Positions 32,025 through 40,104 of a DNA stretch of 64,000 nt are shown here, in pieces. The notes beneath the pieces were generated by a model that saw only the letters and a list, made by a program, of their open reading frames with translations, did no database searches and was not told where the DNA came from. This DNA comes from Caulobacter henricii. GTDB lineage: Bacteria > Pseudomonadota > Alphaproteobacteria > Caulobacterales > Caulobacteraceae. Position 1 is the first letter of the stretch. Each line of letters begins with the position of its first letter. Made by a program: the position numbers and the translations under genes. The stretch spans positions 824,501-888,500 of the forward strand of contig NZ_CP013002.1 in assembly GCF_001414055.1 (NCBI RefSeq). Direction: 5' to 3'.

Positions 32025-33356
32025 ATGGCCGCAATCGCTGCGCACAAATTGCAGATCGTACGGATGCTGGTGGAAACCGCGCCGGACGCTGCCTTGCGCA
32101 GTCTGGAACTGGCCCTGGCCGGCGTCGGCACAACGGGCGGGCTCGCCCAGGTGCGGGGCCTGGTCGAGGACGAGACCGCCGACCGATTCGTTCGCAACAA
32201 TGTTCTCGCGCCGATCGTGCCGATGTGCGCCACGCGCGGGGCAGGCCAGATCAGCTTCTCGCCGCGGGTCCTGCCGTCCCTGTGGAAAGCGTTGAAGGTC
32301 GTTACGCCTCAGCGCGTCGAGGAAGCTGCCGCCAAGTGCAGTCCCTGGGACCTGGAGCAGGGGGCCCCGGAGGTCTTTGACGACCTCTGCCGGATGGCGG
32401 CGCGCTGCCTGCGCGACGCCGAGCAGGACGCCTTTGATGCGACCCGCAGCCTCGGCAACACCGACGAACTGATCGCTTGCCTGGAGATCGGCCACATCGT
32501 CCGGGCCTCCCTGCCCAAGCTGTCGGACTGGGTCAGCCGGATGAGCGGTGAACGGGCTGCGGCGGCGCGCCTGGCGTATCGCGACGCCTGCGCGATCCGT
32601 GAGGACTCCGGTGCTCGGCTGTTTGACATGCTGGCTGCGCACCTGCCCGACGACTGGCGGATCCTGCGGGTCATTTCGGCGGTCATGGACCGGCCCAATG
32701 ACCGCTATCTGGCCTCATCGGAAGTCGGCTCGTTCGGCGAGCGCGTGCTGGCCGAGATCGACGAAGCGATTGCCCTGATCCGTGATTTCAGCCTCGACAA
32801 GGGCGAGAAGCTGGGACGCGAGGCCGCCCTGGCCGCCCAGCGCGTGTCCCTTCAGATCACCGAGTTCGAGCAGACCGTGAACATCGCCAAGGACGGCCCC
32901 TGGGGGCGTCGTCTGGCCAAGTACAAGCAGGAAATCGCCCAGGTCGCCGAACTGCGGATGAACGCCGCCGAAAAGGAACTGGCCGAGGCCCTGCCGACCA
33001 AGCCGATCTCGATCCTGGGCAAGAAGGGCGGCAAGGGCATTGCCAAGCTGAATGCCGAGCCGGACCCGACGGCGGTGCGACGCGCCACGGCGATCCTGGT
33101 CTTTATCGAACAACTTCGACCCTGCGCCGCCCAGAGCGGCTATGGGGCCACCCGGACCAAGGTCCTGGACAAGCTCAATACCCGCCTCGATCAGTATATC
33201 GAGGACGTGCTCTATGCCGCCCGCACCGGCGAAGGCGGCGATCCGGTCCTGGCCCAGCAGTATCTCGATGTTGCGGCGACCTTCATCGCCCATACGCGCG
33301 ACGACAAGACCGCTGAAATCGTCCGCCGCCGGGCCGCCGCCGCGATCGCGGCCTGA
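32025..33356 (+). CDS. Unrecognised conserved-looking protein of 443 residues
   Basis: I do not recognise this protein. It is soluble and almost wholly alpha-helical by eye, with no signal peptide. The start MAAIAAHKLQIVRMLVETAPDAALRSLELALAG recalls a DUF2336-like or HEAT-like repeat, but this is weak. Further on it contains SPWDLEQGAPEVFDDLCRMAARCL, a long charged helical part near 250-310 and an end rich in REAL-type helices. The ATG at 32025 with GGGGG upstream is preferred over the TTG at 31977. It stands alone before the ccm operon. The upstream gap of 188 bases contains an A/T-rich stretch. Confidence 0.7.
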   Translation: MAAIAAHKLQIVRMLVETAPDAALRSLELALAGVGTTGGLAQVRGLVEDETADRFVRNNVLAPIVPMCATRGAGQISFSPRVLPSLWKALKVVTPQRVEEAAAKCSPWDLEQGAPEVFDDLCRMAARCLRDAEQDAFDATRSLGNTDELIACLEIGHIVRASLPKLSDWVSRMSGERAAAARLAYRDACAIREDSGARLFDMLAAHLPDDWRILRVISAVMDRPNDRYLASSEVGSFGERVLAEIDEAIALIRDFSLDKGEKLGREAALAAQRVSLQITEFEQTVNIAKDGPWGRRLAKYKQEIAQVAELRMNAAEKELAEALPTKPISILGKKGGKGIAKLNAEPDPTAVRRATAILVFIEQLRPCAAQSGYGATRTKVLDKLNTRLDQYIEDVLYAARTGEGGDPVLAQQYLDVAATFIAHTRDDKTAEIVRRRAAAAIAA

Positions 33357-33417
33357 TCCATCCCTTAAGCGCTTTTTTCGCTAACGGCGGCGCGCATTCC
33401 CGGCTAACAGGCGAAGC

Positions 33418-34539
33418 ATGATCGCTTTCTGGATCTCGGCGGCCGGGCTGTCGGCTGCGGCCGGTGCCCTGGTTCTGCGCAGCGCCGCGCGGGCCGGTGC
33501 CGTCGACGGCACCGCACCGGGCCTTGACGCCCATCGCCGCCAGCTCGGCGAAATCGACCGCCTGGCTGCCGGCGGCCTGCTCGACGATGGCGAACGCAAG
33601 GCGGCCCGGGCCGAGGCGGGGCGTCGCCTGCTCGTCGAGGCCGACCGCGCCGAGGTCTGGTCGCGCGATGGTCTCGGATCCCGCCGCCTTGCGGTGACGG
33701 CCGCTGCCGTTGCGCCGCTCCTGGCCCTGGCGACCTATCTGGTGCTGGGTTCGCCCGGCTTTTCCGACCAGCCCTATGCCCGGCGCGTGGCCGAATGGCG
33801 GGCGACCGACCCGGCCCAGCTGGATCCGCCCCGCATCGCCGCCGTGCTGGAAACCATAGTCGCCGAACGGCCCGGAGACGCCGAACCGCTGAAGCATCTG
33901 GCCATGGCCCGCAGCGCCTCGGGCGACGTCGGCGGGGCCGAACAAGCCCTGCGCCGCGCGGTAAGCCTGGCTCCCGGCCGCGCAGACCTTTGGATCGGTC
34001 TGGGCGAAACCTTCGTGGCGGAAGCGGACGGCGAAGTCGGCACCGATGCTCGTCTGGCCTTCCGGCAGGCCCTGAAGATCGATCCCGCCAGCCTCTCGGC
34101 CCGCTATCATCTGGGCCTTGCCCGGATCAGCGATGGCGATGTGGCCGGCGGTCTGGCCGACTGGCGCGCCGTGGCCGACAGTCTGTCGCCGACGGACCCG
34201 CGTCGGACGGCCATGAACCGCGAAATCGCCCAGGTCCAGGCCGCCGGCGGCCTGCCTGCCCGTCAGGCCGCGCCCGAGGACAACGCCCAGGTCCAGGGCA
34301 TGATCGCCGGCATGGTCGAGGGCCTGGCCGCCCGCCTGAAGACCGCGCCTGATGATCCCGATGGCTGGGTTCGACTGGTCCGGGCCTATGCGGTTCTGGG
34401 CGACACGGCCCGGCGGGATGCCGCCCTCGCCACGGCGAACCAGCGCTTCGGCGATCAGCCCAAGATTCTGGCGGCCCTGAAACAGGCCGCCCAGACCCCG
34501 CCGCAATCCCAGTCCGGCACCGAGGGGGGACGTCCGTGA
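33418..34539 (+). CDS. ccmI: Cytochrome c maturation protein CcmI (CycH)
   Basis: The 373-residue protein has two N-terminal membrane segments (about 2-20 and 96-114) around a cytoplasmic leucine-zipper-like loop, then a periplasmic TPR domain (about 165-350) with repeats such as LKHLAMARSASGDVGGAEQALRRAVSLAP and WIGLGETFVAEADG. CcmI presents apocytochrome c to the CcmFH ligation complex. It is the first gene of ccmI-ccmE-ccmF-ccmH, the order known as cycHJKL in rhizobia. The ccmE GTG overlaps its stop by four bases. Confidence 0.92.
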   Translation: MIAFWISAAGLSAAAGALVLRSAARAGAVDGTAPGLDAHRRQLGEIDRLAAGGLLDDGERKAARAEAGRRLLVEADRAEVWSRDGLGSRRLAVTAAAVAPLLALATYLVLGSPGFSDQPYARRVAEWRATDPAQLDPPRIAAVLETIVAERPGDAEPLKHLAMARSASGDVGGAEQALRRAVSLAPGRADLWIGLGETFVAEADGEVGTDARLAFRQALKIDPASLSARYHLGLARISDGDVAGGLADWRAVADSLSPTDPRRTAMNREIAQVQAAGGLPARQAAPEDNAQVQGMIAGMVEGLAARLKTAPDDPDGWVRLVRAYAVLGDTARRDAALATANQRFGDQPKILAALKQAAQTPPQSQSGTEGGRP

Positions 34540-35045
34540 GCTTCTGGCCGAAATCCCGCAAGGCGCGCCGGCGCCTGACCATTCTGCTGGCCATTGCCCC
34601 GGTCCTGGCCCTGGCCGTGGGCCTGGCGCTGTACGGCATGCGGGACGCCATCTCGCTGTTCTACACCCCGGCCCAGGCCCAGGAGGCCAAGGTGCCGGCC
34701 GGTCGCAAGGTGCAGCTGGGCGGTCTCGTCCAGAAGGGCAGCGTCATCAAGCATCCCGGCGGCGACGTCGAGTTCGTGATCGCCGACCAAAGGTCCACAG
34801 CCAGGGTCAAGTTCCACGGCGACCTGCCCGACCTGTTCCGCGAGGGCCAGGGCATCGTCGCCCAGGGGGTCTTCGACGACCGTGGCGTGTTCATGGCCAC
34901 GGAGGTGCTGGCCAAGCACGATGAGCGCTACATGCCCCGCGAGGTCTCCAAGGCCCTCAAGGAGCAGGGCGAATGGCGCGGCGAGGGCGCAGGCCCACCC
35001 GCCTATGACGGGTCCTCTGCCGCTGAGGGCAAGGATCGCAAATGA
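34536..35045 (+). CDS. ccmE: Heme chaperone CcmE (CycJ)
   Basis: The 169-residue protein has an N-terminal membrane anchor (about 13-33) and a periplasmic OB-fold. The covalent heme-binding histidine is visible in EVLAKHDERYMP (about residue 130), with the conserved tyrosine three residues later. It carries heme to the ligase. The start is GTG overlapping the ccmI stop. The tail rich in glycine and serine is flexible and of normal length for alphaproteobacteria. Confidence 0.95.
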   Translation: MSFWPKSRKARRRLTILLAIAPVLALAVGLALYGMRDAISLFYTPAQAQEAKVPAGRKVQLGGLVQKGSVIKHPGGDVEFVIADQRSTARVKFHGDLPDLFREGQGIVAQGVFDDRGVFMATEVLAKHDERYMPREVSKALKEQGEWRGEGAGPPAYDGSSAAEGKDRK

Positions 35046-37024
35046 TCATCGAACTGGGCGCCTTTGCCCTGATCCTGGCCCTGGTCCTGTCGGTCGCCCA
35101 GACCGGCCTGTCCGCCGTCGCCGGAGCCCGGCGCGCGCCGATGCTGGCCGGGGCCGGACGCGGCGCGGCCCTGGCGGCCTTCGGGGCCACGGCCGTCACC
35201 TTTGCCTGTCTGGTCTGGGCCTTTGTCAGCTCGGACTTCTCGGTGGCCAATGTCGCGGCCAATTCCCACACCGCCAAGCCCATGCTGTTCAAGGTGGCGG
35301 GGGCCTGGGGCAGCCACGAGGGCTCGATGCTGCTGTGGTGCCTGGTCCTGACCGGCTATGGCGCGGCCATGGCCCTGTTCGGCGCCAGCCTGCCGCCGCG
35401 CCTGCGGGCCTATGCGGTCGCTGTCCAGGGGGCCCTGGGCGTGATGTTCCTGGCCTATACGGTCTTTGCTTCCAATCCGATGGTCCGCCTGACCGAGGTC
35501 CCGATCGAGGGGCGTTCGCTCAATCCGCTGCTGCAGGACTGGGCCTTGGCGGTGCATCCGCCCTTCCTCTATGCCGGCTATGTCGGGTTCTCGGTCGTCT
35601 ACAGCCTGGCCATGGCTGCCCTGATGGACGGGCGGGTCGACGCGGCTTGGGCCCGCTGGGTTCGGCCCTGGACCCTGGCGGCCTGGAGCCTGCTGACCAT
35701 CGGGATCACCCTGGGCGCCTTCTGGGCCTATTATGAACTGGGCTGGGGCGGCTGGTGGTTCTGGGATCCGGTCGAGAATGCCAGCTTCATGCCCTGGCTG
35801 ATCGGCGCGGCCCTGCTGCACTCGGCCATCGTCATGGAGAAGCGCGGGGCCCTGCCGGGCTGGACGGTCTTCCTGGCCCTGGCGGCCTTTACCTTCTCGA
35901 TGTTGGGGGCCTTCCTGGTGCGCTCGGGCGTGCTGACCTCGGTCCACGCCTTCGCCGTTGACCCGACCCGGGGCGTGCTGCTGCTGATCATGATGGGCCT
36001 GGCCGCCGGTGCCGGGTTCCTGCTGTTTGCCCTGCGCGCGCCCTCGCTCAATTCCGGAGGCCTGTTCGCCCCGGTCAGCCGTGAGAGCGCCATTGTCCTG
36101 AACAATATCGTGCTGTCGACGGCGACGGCCACCGTGCTGCTGGGCACGCTCTATCCGCTGATCCGTGAAGCGTTCGACGGCGAGGCGGTGTCGGTCGGCC
36201 CCCCGTTCTTCAACCTGACCTTCACGCCGATCATGCTGCTGGCCCTGGCCATCCTGCCGGCCGGACCCCTGCTGGCCTGGAAGCGCGGCGATGCCTCGGC
36301 CGTGATGCGCCGCCTGTGGTTGGCCCTGGCCGCCGCCGCCCTGCTGGGCCTGCTCACCTATGCCCTGATCACGCCGCGCAAGGCGCTCGCCAGTGCCGGC
36401 GTCGCGCTCGGGTTCTGGCTGATCGGCGGGGCCCTCGCCGAACTGGCCGAGCGCCTGAAGCTCCTGCGTGCCCCTCTGGCCGAGGTCTGGCGCCGGGCCG
36501 TCGGCCTGCCGCGCGGGGCCTGGGGCACGACCCTGGCCCATGCAGGCATGGGGGTCTTTGTGCTGGGCGCATCGTTCGAGACCGCCTGGCGGGTCGAACA
36601 GGCCCAGGCCCTGAACCTGAACCAGTCTTTCAAGCTGGGGCGCTATGAAGTGACCCTGACCAATGTCGGCTCGGTCGAGGGGCCCAACTATCTGGCCGAG
36701 CGCGGCCTGGTGCGGATTACCGACCCTGACGGTCGCGTCGTCTGCCAGGCCAAGCCCGAGCGGCGCTACTATCCGACCGGCGGCCAGACGACCTCGGAGG
36801 TGGCGATCTGCCCCAAGGGGCTGGACGACCTCTATGTGGTGCTGGGCGAGCGCCGGGGCAGTGAGAGCGGCAAGCCGGCCTGGCTGGTCCGGGCCTATGT
36901 CAATCCGTGGGTCCGGCTGATCTTCCTCGGCCCCCTGCTGATGGCGCTGGGCGGGGCCATATCGGTGTCGGACCGCCGGCTGCGGCTGGGCGTCGGTCGC
37001 AAGGCCTCGGAGGCCCAGGCATGA
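35042..37024 (+). CDS. ccmF: Cytochrome c heme lyase subunit CcmF (CycK)
   Basis: The 660-residue polytopic inner-membrane protein has about fifteen hydrophobic segments and the tryptophan-rich heme-handling motif WGGWWFWDPVENASFMPWL (about 236-254). Conserved histidines are seen in NSHTAKPMLFKVAGAWGSHEGSMLLW and in VHPPFLYAGYVGF. It reduces holo-CcmE heme and ligates it to apocytochrome. The length is normal. It starts four bases inside ccmE and ends four bases inside ccmH, so translation is coupled throughout. Confidence 0.95.
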   Translation: MIIELGAFALILALVLSVAQTGLSAVAGARRAPMLAGAGRGAALAAFGATAVTFACLVWAFVSSDFSVANVAANSHTAKPMLFKVAGAWGSHEGSMLLWCLVLTGYGAAMALFGASLPPRLRAYAVAVQGALGVMFLAYTVFASNPMVRLTEVPIEGRSLNPLLQDWALAVHPPFLYAGYVGFSVVYSLAMAALMDGRVDAAWARWVRPWTLAAWSLLTIGITLGAFWAYYELGWGGWWFWDPVENASFMPWLIGAALLHSAIVMEKRGALPGWTVFLALAAFTFSMLGAFLVRSGVLTSVHAFAVDPTRGVLLLIMMGLAAGAGFLLFALRAPSLNSGGLFAPVSRESAIVLNNIVLSTATATVLLGTLYPLIREAFDGEAVSVGPPFFNLTFTPIMLLALAILPAGPLLAWKRGDASAVMRRLWLALAAAALLGLLTYALITPRKALASAGVALGFWLIGGALAELAERLKLLRAPLAEVWRRAVGLPRGAWGTTLAHAGMGVFVLGASFETAWRVEQAQALNLNQSFKLGRYEVTLTNVGSVEGPNYLAERGLVRITDPDGRVVCQAKPERRYYPTGGQTTSEVAICPKGLDDLYVVLGERRGSESGKPAWLVRAYVNPWVRLIFLGPLLMALGGAISVSDRRLRLGVGRKASEAQA

Positions 37025-37539
37025 ACCGGCTCAGGGCAGTGCTCGTCACCCTGGCCGCCGTGGCGTGCATGGCCGCAGCCTCGGAGCCCAGTGAGCGTCT
37101 GCCTGATCCTGCCCAGGAGGCCCGCGCGCGGGTGCTGTTCCGCGAGGTGCGCTGCCTGGTCTGCCAGAACGAGTCGATCGATGATTCCCAGGCTGAGCTG
37201 GCCGGGGATCTGCGCCGGGTGGTCCGTCAGGAGATCGCCGGCGGCCGCAGTGATGCGGAGGTTCGCAGCTTCCTCGTCGCCCGCTATGGCGAGTTTGTTC
37301 TGCTGAAGCCGACCTTCTCGGCCGGCAATGCCGCGCTCTGGCTGGCTCCGCTGGGTATTCTGGCGGCCGGCGGTGGCCTGCTGGTGGCGCTGCTGCGCCG
37401 GCGGCGGGCGGATGGCGCGGCCGAGCCGGACGAAGCGCCGGGTCTCTCGCCCGAAGAAGAAGCCCGCCTGGCGCTACTGCTGGAAGACCTCGGCCACGAT
37501 TGCGCCGAAAAGCGGCCGCAAGAAACACCTTCCGTGTGA
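37021..37539 (+). CDS. ccmH: Cytochrome c maturation thiol protein CcmH (CycL)
   Basis: The 172-residue protein has a signal sequence, a small periplasmic domain carrying RCLVCQNESIDDS (CxxC redox pair) and a membrane segment (about 103-122). It reduces apocytochrome thiols or forms a mixed disulfide with them before heme attachment. A C-terminal acidic cytoplasmic tail follows. In E. coli ccmG stands between ccmF and ccmH; here the thioredoxin-like ccmG is absent from the operon and must be encoded elsewhere if used. Confidence 0.94.
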   Translation: MNRLRAVLVTLAAVACMAAASEPSERLPDPAQEARARVLFREVRCLVCQNESIDDSQAELAGDLRRVVRQEIAGGRSDAEVRSFLVARYGEFVLLKPTFSAGNAALWLAPLGILAAGGGLLVALLRRRRADGAAEPDEAPGLSPEEEARLALLLEDLGHDCAEKRPQETPSV

Positions 37540-37552
37540 CGGAAAGATAATT

Positions 37553-37593
37553 CGAGAACCATTGCGCGTTACGCCATCGCGATTAGGTTCTCG
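37553..37593. promoter_or_regulatory. Inverted repeat upstream of degP
   Basis: CGAGAACC at 37553-37560 and its exact complement GGTTCTCG at 37586-37593 are separated by 25 bases in the gap between ccmH and degP. The spacing of about three helical turns between half-site centres would suit a dimeric regulator. The right half-site ends 48 bases before the degP start. This is sequence observation only. Confidence 0.4.
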
Positions 37594-37640
37594 TATGACA
37601 GGTCCCGGCGCGATGCGTCGTGGGTGAGGAAAGACAAGAG

Positions 37641-39212
37641 ATGACCGCTAGGAAGTCGGGTTTCATTGTGGGCGCCGTTGCCGGCGCGGGCGTCGCCGCC
37701 GCGGCTCTGGCCGGCATGGGCATGCGGATGGGGACGGCCGATGCCGCCGAGGCCCCGGCCGCCATCCGTGTCTCGACGGCCGCCGCCCCGTCCTTCGCGC
37801 CGCCGCCCGGTGCCCCGATGTCGTTCGCCGACATCTTTGAAAAGGTCTCGCCGGCCGTCGTCCAGATCGATGTGACCTCCAAGGCCAGCCCCGCCCGCGG
37901 CCTGCGCATCCCGGGCCTCGAAGGCTTCGACATCGTGCCGCGCGGCCAGAAGCCGGGCGCCGAGGGCGAGGAGGACACCCCCGCCGCACCGAAGCAGCAG
38001 TCCTCGGGCTCGGGCTTCTTCATCTCGGCCGACGGTTACATCGTCACCAACAACCACGTGGTCGCCGACGCCGACGAGATCAATGTCGTCATGAAGGACG
38101 GCCGCCAGCTGAAGGCCACCGTGGTCGGTCGCGACGAAGGCACCGATCTGGCCGTGATCAAGGTCACCGATCCCAAGGCCAAGGGCGCGGACTTCCCCTA
38201 TGTCGACTTTGAGAACCAGGCCAAGCCGCGGGTCGGCGACTGGGTCATCACCATCGGCAACCCCTTCGGTCTGGGCGGCACCGCCACGGCCGGCATCATC
38301 TCGGCCTATAACCGCGACCTGGGCGACAGCTCGTCGCGCTTTGTCGACTACATCCAGATCGATGCGCCGATCAACCGGGGCAATTCCGGTGGTCCCAGCT
38401 TCGACATCTTCGGCCGGGTGATCGGCGTCAATACGGCGATCTTCTCGCCGACGGGCGGATCGGTCGGCATCGGCTTTGCCATTCCGGCCGACGTGGCCGA
38501 GGCCACGGCCAAGCAACTGATCGCCGGCGGCAAGGTGGTTCGCGGCTATATCGGGGCCAATATCCAGGACTTCTCGCAGGAAATGGCCGAGGCCCAGGGC
38601 ATGCCCGACGTCAAGGGGGCCATCATCGCCGAACTGGTGGCCGGTGCCCCCGCCGCCAAGGCCGGCCTGCTGCCCGAGGACATCGTCACGGCCGTCAATG
38701 GCACCAACGTCAAGAGCGGCTCGGAACTGACGCGCGAAGTGGCCAAGGCCAAGCCGGGCGACACCATCCGTCTGTCGATCCTGCGCGGCGGCAAGCCCCG
38801 CACGGTCGAGGTCAAGTCCGGTGTGCGTCCGTCCGAAGGTGCCCTCGGCGTCAATGACAATACCAACGAGGACGGCGGCGCGCCCGATACCCCGGACAAG
38901 CCCCAGACCCAGAAGTTCGAAGCCCTGGGTCTGACCCTGGCCCCGCTCGATACGGCATCCCGCGCGACCTACAAGATCGCACCGGACGTGCGTGGCGTGC
39001 TCATTGCCGGGGTCAAGTCGGACTCCGACGCCGGCGAGAAGGGCCTGGTCAAGGGCGACGTCCTGTCCAGCGTCAACGGCGTCGCGGTCAATGCGACCGG
39101 TGAGGTCGCGGCCGCGATTGCCTCGGCCCAGAAGGGTGGCCGCACCAGTGTTCTGGCCAAGATCATCCGCCAGGGCCGTCCGGTCTTCGTCCCGCTGAAG
39201 ATCGCACCCTAA
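37641..39212 (+). CDS. degP: Periplasmic serine protease DegP/MucD (HtrA family)
   Basis: The 523-residue exported protease has a hydrophobic signal (about 6-33) and a trypsin-like domain with catalytic histidine in VTNNHVV, aspartate in GTDLAVIKV and serine in RGNSGGPSF. Two PDZ domains follow (about 285-385 and 430-515). It degrades and refolds misfolded envelope proteins under stress. The ATG at 37641 is used; an alternative GTG seven codons upstream is possible. Its place after the ccm operon and before a two-component pair and glnE is conserved in several alphaproteobacteria. Confidence 0.93.
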   Translation: MTARKSGFIVGAVAGAGVAAAALAGMGMRMGTADAAEAPAAIRVSTAAAPSFAPPPGAPMSFADIFEKVSPAVVQIDVTSKASPARGLRIPGLEGFDIVPRGQKPGAEGEEDTPAAPKQQSSGSGFFISADGYIVTNNHVVADADEINVVMKDGRQLKATVVGRDEGTDLAVIKVTDPKAKGADFPYVDFENQAKPRVGDWVITIGNPFGLGGTATAGIISAYNRDLGDSSSRFVDYIQIDAPINRGNSGGPSFDIFGRVIGVNTAIFSPTGGSVGIGFAIPADVAEATAKQLIAGGKVVRGYIGANIQDFSQEMAEAQGMPDVKGAIIAELVAGAPAAKAGLLPEDIVTAVNGTNVKSGSELTREVAKAKPGDTIRLSILRGGKPRTVEVKSGVRPSEGALGVNDNTNEDGGAPDTPDKPQTQKFEALGLTLAPLDTASRATYKIAPDVRGVLIAGVKSDSDAGEKGLVKGDVLSSVNGVAVNATGEVAAAIASAQKGGRTSVLAKIIRQGRPVFVPLKIAP

Positions 39213-39244
39213 CCTCAGGGTCGGCCAAACTGCTCTGCCAGCGT

Positions 39245-39269
39245 CCCGCTCCGGTTCCTCCGGGGCGGG
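39245..39269 (+). terminator. Possible terminator hairpin after degP
   Basis: CCCGCTCCGG (39245-39254) and CCGGGGCGGG (39260-39269) form a 10-bp stem with one G-U pair around TTCCT. It begins 33 bases after the degP stop. There is no clear T-run afterwards, so it could also be a stabilising hairpin. Confidence 0.5.
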
Positions 39270-39401
39270 GCGTCCTGTATCTGTCCAAGGTTTAAGGGAC
39301 GGGCCCGGTCAAAACCGGTATCCATCAGCAAGGATCGCGTCCTAGGGTCGAATCGGGAGACCGTCAGTCTTCCTATTGGCGGGCGCATGAGGGACGGGCT
39401 G

Positions 39402-40073
39402 ATGCGTATTCTGATCATCGAAGACGATATTGAGGCGGCGGGCGCAATGAGCCACGGCCTCACCGAAGCCGGCTATGAGTGCGTCCACGCCCCAGACGGC
39501 GAGGCGGGACTCAAGGAGGCCGGCAAGGGCGGTTTTGACGTGCTGATCGTCGATCGCATGATGCCCAAGAAGGATGGTGTCGAGGTCGTCGAGACCCTGC
39601 GCCGCGAAGGGGACAATACCCCGGTCCTGTTCCTGTCGGCCCTGGGCGAGGTCAGTGACCGCGTGGTGGGTCTCAAGGCCGGTGCCGACGACTATCTGGT
39701 CAAGCCCTATGCCTTTCCCGAGCTGATGGCCCGGGTCGAGGCCCTGTCGCGCCGTCGCGAGACGGGCGCGGTCGCCACCACCCTGAAGGTCGGCGAACTC
39801 GAGATGAACCTGATCAACCGGACCGTCCACCGGGCGGGCAAGGAGATCGATCTCCAGCCCCGCGAGTTCCAGCTCCTGGAATTCATGATGCGCCACGCCG
39901 GGCAGTCGGTCACCCGCACCATGCTGCTGGAAAAGGTCTGGGAATATCACTTCGACCCGCAGACCAATGTCATCGACGTGCACATCTCGCGCCTGCGCAG
40001 CAAGATCGACAAGGGCTTCGACCGGGCCATGCTGCAGACCGTGCGCGGCGCGGGCTACAGGCTCGATCCGTAG
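39402..40073 (+). CDS. OmpR-family response regulator
   Basis: The 223-residue regulator has a receiver domain (D8, D9, phospho-acceptor D51; the lysine lies in YLVKPYAFPE). Its winged-helix domain contains LQPREFQLLEFMMRHAGQSVTRTMLLEKVWEYHFDPQTNVIDVHISRLRSKI. An upstream in-frame start five codons earlier exists; MRILIIEDD is preferred as the natural domain start. The kinase gene follows after 31 bases. The pair stands between degP and glnE; the regulon is not deducible. Confidence 0.92.
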   Translation: MRILIIEDDIEAAGAMSHGLTEAGYECVHAPDGEAGLKEAGKGGFDVLIVDRMMPKKDGVEVVETLRREGDNTPVLFLSALGEVSDRVVGLKAGADDYLVKPYAFPELMARVEALSRRRETGAVATTLKVGELEMNLINRTVHRAGKEIDLQPREFQLLEFMMRHAGQSVTRTMLLEKVWEYHFDPQTNVIDVHISRLRSKIDKGFDRAMLQTVRGAGYRLDP

Positions 40074-40104
40074 GAGATAGGGCGGTCCGCCGCCGAGAGC
40101 CCCC

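Noticed and set aside
33365..33385. Short AGCG-T6-CGCT hairpin after the unrecognised gene
   Set aside because: Four paired bases with a T-rich loop is too weak to call a terminator.
35003..36541. Open frame of 512 codons antisense to ccmF
   Set aside because: Shadow of ccmF with low-complexity Gln/Gly/Arg composition.
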